33,182 nt of DNA from Flavobacteriales bacterium. GTDB taxonomy: Bacteria; Bacteroidota; Bacteroidia; Flavobacteriales; Flavobacteriaceae. The notes beneath the pieces are model-generated. The model was not told the origin of the DNA. It worked only from the letters and a program-made list of their open reading frames with translations, and ran no database searches. A program made the position numbers and the translations under genes. The stretch is from the NCBI GenBank assembly GCA_024641135.1, contig JAHEDS010000024.1:1-33182 (forward strand), written 5' to 3'. Shown piece after piece: positions 27,901-33,182 of the stretch. The stretch's first letter is position 1. Each line of letters opens with the position of its first letter.

Positions 27901-29686
27901 TGATGTACTAGTTACAGTTACAATTATTATAAATGATGCCTCTACACCTACAGGTGCTGTGTCTCAAGAATTTTGTGATTCGGCTACGGTTTCAGATTTA
28001 TTGGCAACAGGTATAAATATTAATTGGTATGATAATCCTTCTGGAGGAACTGCTTTAGCAGGTACAGTAAACTTAATTGATGGAGAAACGTATTATGCAA
28101 CACAAACTGATGCAACAAATGGGTGCGAATCTTCAGTTCGATTTGAGGTAACAGTTACTATTTATCAATCACCAAATTCTGGTAATGCAATCGCAATGGC
28201 CATTTGTAACGATAATAATGCAGTTGACCTCTTCACCGGGTTAGATGGAACTCAAGATGCAGGAGGAGTATGGCAAGATACTGATGGAACAGGTGCATTA
28301 ACAGGAAATAGTTTAGATGCTACTGCCTTGACACCAGGAAATTATCAGTTTACATATTATGTAACAGCGAATGCACCATGTGTTGATGCTTTCACAACTA
28401 TTACAGTTACAGTTGAAGCTCCCTTAAGTGCAGGTACTGATGCCGTATTAGATATTTGTAGTGATGGTGGTACAATTGATTTATTTACACTTATTGGAAG
28501 TGCAGATACAGGAGGAACTTGGTCACCCGCTTTAGCTAGTGGTACAGGAGTTTTTGATCCTTTAGTTGATCCTTCAAATACATATACTTATACATTGTCA
28601 AATGCATGTTCTGTTTATACTAGTAATGTGGTTGTAACAGTTACACAGGCGCCTGATGCAGGTTTAGATGCTTCAATTTCTATTTGTGTTATCGATGGGT
28701 CAATTGATTTATTGACTCAGTTAGGCGGAACACCCGACGCTACTGGTGTTTGGTCCCCAGCTTTAGCTAGTGGTACTGGGATTTTTGATCCTTTAGTTGA
28801 TGCACCTGGAATCTATACCTATTTGGTGGCTTCAGTTTCACCTTGTACGATAGATGCAAGTTCTCAAATAACGATAGCTGTAAATGATAGTCCACCACCT
28901 GTAGTTATAAACTCAAATCCTATATTTTGTTTAATAGAAAACCCTACGGTAGCAGATTTAGATGCTTCAATTTCAGCAACGGGTACAATTATATGGTATT
29001 CAGATGCAGCTTTAACAACCATTGTGAATGCGACAGATACCTTGGTAAATAACCAAGATTACTATGCAACCCAAACAAATGGAACAGGTTGTGAGTCATC
29101 TCAAAACATACAAGTTACTGTAACTATTAATGATGCCTTAACGCCTTCATTTATTGATCCAAATCAGGAATTATGTATAAATGATAATCCAACAATAATG
29201 GATTTAACCGTGAATATAGTTGAATACGATTCAAATTTAGATAATGTTATTTGGTACGATTCTGCTACAGGAGGGTCACCAATAGCAAGTAGTTCGGTAT
29301 TAATTTATGGTACAACATATTATGCGACCTTAATTGATGACGTTACTGGATGTGAAAGTAGTTTACGTTTAACGGTTAATCCAGATTTAACATCTTGTGG
29401 TAAATTGGTTTTACCTGATGGTTTTTCACCAAATGGAGATGGTGTAAATGATACATTTGATTACAATAATTTAGATATTTTATATCCGAATTTCGAAATT
29501 CAAATATTTAATAGATATGGTAATATAGTTTATAAAGGAAATGCTTCAACTCCTCGCTTTGATGGGATATCAAATCAATCGAGTCTGGGGAAAGGAAAAC
29601 TTCCAGTTGGAGTTTACTTCTATATTTTCAATTTCAATGATGGAGAAAACAAACCAGAACAAGGTCGCTTATACTTAAGCAGATAA
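24998..29686 (+). CDS. Large repeat-containing surface protein with gliding-motility/T9SS type-B C-terminal domain
   Basis: The 1562-residue protein has a signal peptide (about 1-30, ending ANAQ). A long array of roughly fifteen Ig-like modules of 80-90 residues follows. Many have the pattern FC/IC near the start, DLF..L.G, a GxW turn, G.Y.FTY and a second Cys. About residues 1470-1562 are a CHU_C domain (LPDGFSPNGDGVNDTF, IFNRYGNIVYKG, LPVGVYFYIF) ending in LYLSR. This type-B tail (TIGR04131) directs secretion across the outer membrane by the type IX system and holds the protein at the surface. It is probably an adhesin, but no ligand can be inferred. A 528-bp unit inside is duplicated. The next gene, PorP/SprF-like, is its expected secretion partner. 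Confidence 0.9.
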   Translation: MKTKSLFRYALKYAAYSFVFLLTAFYANAQCPTIIPNATICIADGYTFADLSADYATDNGGGIVWYNVASGGTSFSPSQLVNEGVYYVDDSSGTCVIRESITVDFSVNPTGRNLDAVYCSNENATIQTYINDVLDPNKPIGGSVEVYYDYELTSLANLTDTIPNGAYNFYIVFIDSSSCRSQIEIGTTALFPAPANPTPASPQLFCSDTNPTVGNLSKGTTATVSWYLNLDSGGNPILPKLSLSTPLVNGNTYYVQIDDVFCDSQAIPVVVTINDPFDPGTSGSLEFCQDNLPTSDFNLFDELGGSPDTNGTWSGPLPTSGANLGTVNISTLTTPGAYTFTYTVPANGACPENTSNVAITVFEVFSSGTVAAINPATFCESGLPSSFDLFSLLDNEDPSGQWTQGTQSTDPVISSPIDLSGFTSGTYNFTYTQNLLPNPCTEASTTVQIVVLQDPNAGIAINQTFCENDLITNSPFDLFNALDGSQDNNTGIWTDAALITISNNLDITGLTVAGSPYQYTYTISNGTCDDTETISITIEPAPESGVALAPFEICEEDLASNSPFDLFTLLDGTQDTNGTWYTGTDTSGTVVTNSIDISSFTDGTYDYTYSVPAIGSCTDVDVTVQIIVHPQPNTGIATAAVFCENDLASNSPLDLFGQLTGNDAGGTWTDDNSTGALTGSNVDLTALAVGFYGFTYSLTNAFGCSNSSTVIITVEPAPESGVALAPIEICEEDLASNSPFDLFTLLDGTQDTNGTWYTGTDTSGTVVTNSIDISSFTDGTYDYTYSVPAIGSCTDVDVTVQIIVHPQPNTGIATAAVFCENDLASNSPLDLFGQLTGNDAGGTWTDDNSTGALTGSNVDLTALAVGSYGFSYSLTNAFGCINSSTVTITIETAPDSGTVNSPAELCIAEISSGQTYDLFDLLEGEDQAGVWNDDDSTGALSGNLLTVDGLSAGTYNFTYDVDAIGTCDDVLVTVTIIINDASTPTGAVSQEFCDSATVSDLLATGININWYDNPSGGTALAGTVNLIDGETYYATQTDATNGCESSVRFEVTVTIYQSPNSGNAIAMAICNDNNAVDLFTGLDGTQDAGGVWQDTDGTGALTGNSLDATALTPGNYQFTYYVTANAPCVDAFTTITVTVEAPLSAGTDAVLDICSDGGTIDLFTLIGSADTGGTWSPALASGTGVFDPLVDPSNTYTYTLSNACSVYTSNVVVTVTQAPDAGLDASISICVIDGSIDLLTQLGGTPDATGVWSPALASGTGIFDPLVDAPGIYTYLVASVSPCTIDASSQITIAVNDSPPPVVINSNPIFCLIENPTVADLDASISATGTIIWYSDAALTTIVNATDTLVNNQDYYATQTNGTGCESSQNIQVTVTINDALTPSFIDPNQELCINDNPTIMDLTVNIVEYDSNLDNVIWYDSATGGSPIASSSVLIYGTTYYATLIDDVTGCESSLRLTVNPDLTSCGKLVLPDGFSPNGDGVNDTFDYNNLDILYPNFEIQIFNRYGNIVYKGNASTPRFDGISNQSSLGKGKLPVGVYFYIFNFNDGENKPEQGRLYLSR
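26612..27667 (+). repeat. 528-bp tandem duplication inside the adhesin gene
   Basis: Two adjacent copies, 26612-27139 and 27140-27667, are exactly 528 bases (176 codons) apart, residues 539-714 and 715-890. From 26660 to 26955, 296 bases are identical to 27188-27483. Similarity stays high to about 27060 and then drops, with mismatches concentrated at both ends of each copy. Each unit holds two Ig-like modules. This is a recent duplication or a gene-conversion tract; it also marks a place where short-read assembly could miscount copies. Confidence 0.95.
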
Positions 29687-29715
29687 TTTTTAGATAAATC
29701 AAAATTTAAGAAACA

Positions 29716-30672
29716 ATGAAAAATTTAAATATATATCATAAAATAGCTGCTTTGATAAGTTTGACTCTTTGGTCTTTACAAGGCTTCGCTCAACAAGATC
29801 CTCAATTCACTCAGTATATGTACAATATGAGTGTTGTAAACCCGGCTTATGCAACTGCAGATCAGGGAATTTTAAACCTTGGAGGTTTATACAGAACACA
29901 ATGGGTTGGCATAGATGGAGCACCAAAAACAGGAACCTTTTTTGCTCATACTCCGGTAAATGATAAAATTGAATTAGGCTTGTCTTTTACCAATGATAAT
30001 ATTGGTGATGTAGTCAACGAAAATAATATATATGCAGATTTTGCTTATGTATTACCAGTTAGCTTAGAAGGTAAATTATCACTTGGTTTAAAAGCCGGAT
30101 TTACCTTTTTTAACGCCAATTTTGATGGATTCATTTTGCAATCAGGAGATGTAAGTACAGATATTGCTTTTAATGAAAATGTTAGTAAAACCTTTCCTAA
30201 TTTAGGTATTGGGGCATTCTATTTCACAGACAACTATTATTTGGGTTTATCGGCTCCAAATATGTTATCTACAAAGCATTTGGAAAATGAAAATGGAATA
30301 AAATCAACGGGCGTTCAAAATGTTCACTATTTCATTACAGGAGGATATGTTTTCGATATAAATGAAAATTTAAAATTAAAACCCGCTTTTATGGGAAAAG
30401 CAGTGAAAGGATCGCCTTTTGCACTTGATATTACTGCAAATGTTCTTATTAATGAAAGATTAGAAGCTGGATTAGGTTATAGGCTTGGTGATGAGGTAAG
30501 CGCATTGGTTAATTTTAGAATAACTCCCGAATTAAGAATTGGTTATGCCTATGATTATACTACAAGCAACTTAGGGAATTTTAATTCAGGGTCACACGAA
30601 ATATTTATTTTGTTTGATGTTGATTTATTTAACTTCAAAAGTGGTTATGATCGTTCACCAAGATTCTTCTAA
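29716..30672 (+). CDS. PorP/SprF family type IX secretion system membrane protein
   Basis: The 318-residue protein has a signal peptide (about 1-26, ending GFAQ) followed by the family opening DPQFTQYMYNMSVVNPAYA and an all-beta region expected to form an outer-membrane barrel. The family signature continues with GLYRTQWVGIDGAPKT. Family members act with type-B T9SS cargo and, in gliding flavobacteria, SprF is needed for surface display of the adhesin SprB. Its position directly after the adhesin (29 bases) and before the OmpA gene (6 bases) is the classic arrangement and suggests it serves that cargo specifically. Confidence 0.93.
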   Translation: MKNLNIYHKIAALISLTLWSLQGFAQQDPQFTQYMYNMSVVNPAYATADQGILNLGGLYRTQWVGIDGAPKTGTFFAHTPVNDKIELGLSFTNDNIGDVVNENNIYADFAYVLPVSLEGKLSLGLKAGFTFFNANFDGFILQSGDVSTDIAFNENVSKTFPNLGIGAFYFTDNYYLGLSAPNMLSTKHLENENGIKSTGVQNVHYFITGGYVFDINENLKLKPAFMGKAVKGSPFALDITANVLINERLEAGLGYRLGDEVSALVNFRITPELRIGYAYDYTTSNLGNFNSGSHEIFILFDVDLFNFKSGYDRSPRFF

Positions 30673-30678
30673 TTAATA

Positions 30679-32577
30679 ATGATTACAATTATGAAAACAA
30701 ACAGATACATACTTGCAAGCCTTTTACTAGTTAGTGGAATCACATTAGCACAAAAGGCAAATTTAAATAGAGTTAATAAGCTTTTTGAAATGAGAGCTTA
30801 TAATCAAGCTGCAGAAATTTATGAAACGAAAGAACGCACACAAGAGGTTCTTCAAAATTTAGCAGATAGTTATTACTATAATACGCATTTACAGAATGCT
30901 ATAAAAACGTATAGAGAGTTGTTTCTTACCTATGGGGATTCTATAGATATTGAATATCATTTTAGATATGGTCAAGCCTTAAAAGGTGTTAAAGATTATA
31001 AGGAAGCAGATAGACAATTAAGCAGGTATTTTAACAAACCAGTTAATACAAATGCATTTATTGCCTCTTTGGAAAAAACAACGCCACATAACTTTAAGTT
31101 AAAAGAAATTGATAATCCGAATGTAGGAAGCGATTTTGGATTGTCTTTTTACGGAGATGATAAAGTAGCTTTTGCCTCGTCAAGAAATACAAATAATCCA
31201 TCTTATTCTTGGAATGATTTACCATATTTAGATTTGTATTACGCTACTATGGATAATAACGGAGTGATGGCAAATATTACCGCCTTTTCAGAAGCTATTA
31301 ATACAGATTCTCATGAGAGTAATGCGGTGTTTACGAAAGATGGTAAAACCATGTATTTTAATAGAACAAACACCTCTCGTAAAAAATCTGATGAAGAAAG
31401 AATTGCTCATATTAAAATTTATAAAGCAGAATTAGTTGATGGGAATTGGACAAATGTTTCAGCACTTCCATTTACTTCAAATGCCTATAGTACGGAGCAC
31501 CCTTCGCTAAGTAAAGATGAAAAAAGTTTATATTTTGCAAGCGATATGCCCGGAACTTTAGGTGGTTTTGATATTTATAAAGTAGCCATTAATAATGATG
31601 GTACTTATGGGGAACCAGAAAATTTAGGAGCAACAATTAATACTAAACACAGAGAACAGTTTCCATTTATGAGTGAAAATAATGTGTTGTATTTTTCTTC
31701 TGATGGACAAGAAGGTTTTGGAGGGCTCGACGTGTTTAGAAGCAATATGGTGAATAGTGTTTTTGATAAGCCAGTTAATTTAGGGGCTACCATAAACAGT
31801 AATGTTGATGATTTTGCATTTGTAATTAGAGAAAAAGATAACAAAGGATTTGTGTCATCAAACAGGACAGGTTACGACCGGATATATGGTTTTGCCAGAG
31901 AAGAAAATATGTTAACCAAATACCAAGTTGAAGGTATTGTACAAGATAAAAACAGTAAAGAATTATTAGTTGGTGCTTTGGTATCGTTATTTGATGAAGC
32001 AGGAAATGTTATTCAAGATACTATAGTTGGAGATAAGGCTTACTATATTTTCAAAATTGAACCAAATAAAAAGTACAAAGTTCGTGGAACCCGCAAAGCT
32101 TATATTCCGCAGGATATCGAATTCTCGACAGATAGTGAAGGAGCCATTCAACACAATATTTATTTAAGTTTAGAATCTTTTGCAGATGTAGAAGAGCGTG
32201 TTAAGGAAAATGAAAAAGGAGACGTTCAAGTTGAATTAGATAAAATTTATTTTGATTTTGATAAGTCTAATATTCGTGAGGATGCTTCAATAACATTAAA
32301 TGTTTTAGTTGATTTAATGAAAAAATATCCTTCAATGGAAGTGGAAGTATCAGCGCATACAGATGCTCGTGGAAAAGATCAATATAATTTAGATTTATCT
32401 AAACGTAGAGCAGCTTCTACTTTAGAGTATTTGGTGAGCCAAGGTATTGACAGAAACCGATTAAAAAGTATTGGTTATGGTGAAATGCAACCATTAAACG
32501 ACTGTATTAAAGACGAAGGATGTACTGATGAAGAATACGATATTAACAGACGTTGTGAATTTACAATATTGAATTAA
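30679..32577 (+). CDS. OmpA-family protein with TPR-like, beta-propeller (PD40) and carboxypeptidase-regulatory-like domains
   Basis: The long frame gives 632 residues, but the in-frame ATG at 30691 is the better start because it opens the signal peptide MKTNRYILASLLLVSGITLAQ directly. After it come a helical TPR-like part (about 30-125), a PD40/WD40-type propeller with repeated LYFASD and FSSDG strands (about 140-400), a carboxypeptidase-regulatory-like beta domain (about 410-500, VEGIVQDKNSKELLVGALV) and a C-terminal OmpA domain (about 520-632, IYFDFDKSNIRED, SAHTDARG, LSKRRA) that binds peptidoglycan. The architecture resembles PorE-type and related proteins linked to the T9SS. The third gene of the adhesin operon, it may tether the partner barrel to the cell wall (inference). 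Confidence 0.9.
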   Translation: MITIMKTNRYILASLLLVSGITLAQKANLNRVNKLFEMRAYNQAAEIYETKERTQEVLQNLADSYYYNTHLQNAIKTYRELFLTYGDSIDIEYHFRYGQALKGVKDYKEADRQLSRYFNKPVNTNAFIASLEKTTPHNFKLKEIDNPNVGSDFGLSFYGDDKVAFASSRNTNNPSYSWNDLPYLDLYYATMDNNGVMANITAFSEAINTDSHESNAVFTKDGKTMYFNRTNTSRKKSDEERIAHIKIYKAELVDGNWTNVSALPFTSNAYSTEHPSLSKDEKSLYFASDMPGTLGGFDIYKVAINNDGTYGEPENLGATINTKHREQFPFMSENNVLYFSSDGQEGFGGLDVFRSNMVNSVFDKPVNLGATINSNVDDFAFVIREKDNKGFVSSNRTGYDRIYGFAREENMLTKYQVEGIVQDKNSKELLVGALVSLFDEAGNVIQDTIVGDKAYYIFKIEPNKKYKVRGTRKAYIPQDIEFSTDSEGAIQHNIYLSLESFADVEERVKENEKGDVQVELDKIYFDFDKSNIREDASITLNVLVDLMKKYPSMEVEVSAHTDARGKDQYNLDLSKRRAASTLEYLVSQGIDRNRLKSIGYGEMQPLNDCIKDEGCTDEEYDINRRCEFTILN

Positions 32578-32593
32578 AATAAAAACCATTAAT

Positions 32594-32633
32594 AAAGAAA
32601 AAGCCTTTCTATTTTTAGAAAGGCTTTTTCTTT
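32594..32633 (+). terminator. Terminator of the adhesin operon
   Basis: An 18-base arm (32594-32611) pairs perfectly with 32616-32633 around a TTTT loop. The stem core is AAGCCTTTCTA/TAGAAAGGCTT, with A-rich and T-rich ends, so it could also act from the other strand. Its last base is the first base of the ruvB -7 element. Confidence 0.9.
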
Positions 32634-32640
32634 ATATTTG
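32633..32640 (+). promoter_or_regulatory. -7 element of ruvB
   Basis: TATATTTG matches TAnnTTTG exactly, and the start codon lies only 7 bases downstream. The expected transcription start is at or beside the ATG, so the transcript may be leaderless. No clear TTG at -33 is seen, as that region lies in the preceding terminator. Confidence 0.55.
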
Positions 32641-32646
32641 CTTGTT

Positions 32647-33182
32647 ATGAATGAAAACTTAGACCCAACAAGCGAAAACTTTTCTCCTGAAGAAATTGAT
32701 GTTGAAAGAAAGTTAAGACCCTTGTCTTTTGATGATTTTACGGGTCAGGATCAGGTTTTGGAAAACCTTCAGGTTTTTGTTCAGGCTGCGAATCTACGAA
32801 GTGAAGCTTTAGACCACACCTTGTTTCATGGTCCTCCAGGATTGGGCAAAACCACTTTAGCCCATATTTTAGCAAATGAATTAAATGTCGGGATTAAAGT
32901 TACTTCTGGTCCTGTCTTAGACAAGCCAGGAGACTTGGCGGGCTTATTAACCAATCTTGAAGAACGAGATGTATTGTTTATTGACGAAATTCATCGTTTA
33001 AGCCCTATAGTTGAAGAGTATTTGTATTCGGCAATGGAAGATTACAAGATTGATATCATGATTGAGTCTGGTCCTAATGCTCGAACCGTACAAATTAATT
33101 TAAATCCTTTTACGCTTATAGGAGCTACAACGCGTTCAGGTTTACTTACATCACCAATGCGTGCTCGTTTTGGAATTCAAAG
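32647..33182 (+). CDS. ruvB: Holliday junction branch migration ATPase RuvB, N-terminal part
   Basis: About 178 residues are visible before the window ends. RuvB is the hexameric ring motor that, with RuvA, drives branch migration of Holliday junctions in recombination and repair. The visible part has [15 protein letters not shown] near the start, Walker [10 protein letters not shown] (62-70), Walker [10 protein letters not shown] and the sensor-1-type segment [11 protein letters not shown]. All are standard for the family. The ATG at 32647 gives the usual N-terminus with a short acidic lead-in. Transcription appears independent of the adhesin operon because a strong terminator lies in between. 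Confidence 0.96.
   Translation, partial: MNENLDPTSENFSPEEIDVERKLRPLSFDDFTGQDQVLENLQVFVQAANLRSEALDHTLFHGPPGLGKTTLAHILANELNVGIKVTSGPVLDKPGDLAGLLTNLEERDVLFIDEIHRLSPIVEEYLYSAMEDYKIDIMIESGPNARTVQINLNPFTLIGATTRSGLLTSPMRARFGIQ

Overview
The window is a stretch of ordinary, low-GC flavobacterial chromosome (Bacteroidota, most likely family Flavobacteriaceae; the genus cannot be read from it). Four things point there. Promoters have the Bacteroidota -7 form TAnnTTTG. Shine-Dalgarno sites are nearly absent. There is an alternative complex III plus aa3 oxidase cluster. There is also a type IX secretion (T9SS) surface-protein locus made of a CHU_C-tailed adhesin, a PorP/SprF protein and an OmpA protein. 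No insertion sequence, prophage, CRISPR array or plasmid gene was seen. No gene-free stretch exceeds about 240 bases.

Layout. (1) Bases 1-3694: the start of a glycosylasparaginase gene (minus, cut by the window edge), then cutC, a membrane-anchored metallophosphoesterase and a cysteine-free thioredoxin-fold protein on plus. The last of these converges with, and overlaps, a polysaccharide deacetylase gene on minus. (2) Bases 3697-6990: a 1097-residue DUF2723 membrane protein (putative O-mannosyltransferase-like) lying 2 bases upstream of the deacetylase gene in one minus-strand operon. (3) Bases 7183-8202: a tRNA-Gln(TTG) gene with a clear promoter, a 35-base palindrome acting as a two-way terminator, and a two-domain universal stress protein on minus. 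(4) Bases 8280-12891: the conserved rimP-nusA-infB operon, with a terminator-like hairpin in its leader and a palindromic terminator at its end; a small SPOR-domain protein gene lies on minus behind it. (5) Bases 13520-24836: an 11-kb respiratory operon, actABCDEF-coxB-coxA, closed by a terminator. (6) Bases 24998-32633: an adhesin with a T9SS type-B tail, a PorP/SprF partner and an OmpA-family protein, closed by an 18-bp-stem terminator. (7) Bases 32647-33182: the first half of ruvB, possibly transcribed without a leader.

How the genes work together. The act genes encode a quinol:cytochrome c oxidoreductase that passes electrons through iron-sulphur clusters and c hemes to the CuA site of CoxB and then to the heme-copper centre of CoxA. 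In related flavobacteria the two form a supercomplex. The adhesin locus encodes one secreted surface protein and its probable outer-membrane and periplasmic partners. The rimP operon couples ribosome maturation, transcription elongation and translation initiation.

Most of the window is core genome. I did not find a clearly undescribed system. The observations most worth checking are the thioredoxin-fold protein without any cysteine, the hairpin in the rimP leader, the lysine at a Mg/CuA-site position of CoxB, the DUF2723-deacetylase pair, and a very recent 528-bp duplication inside the adhesin.
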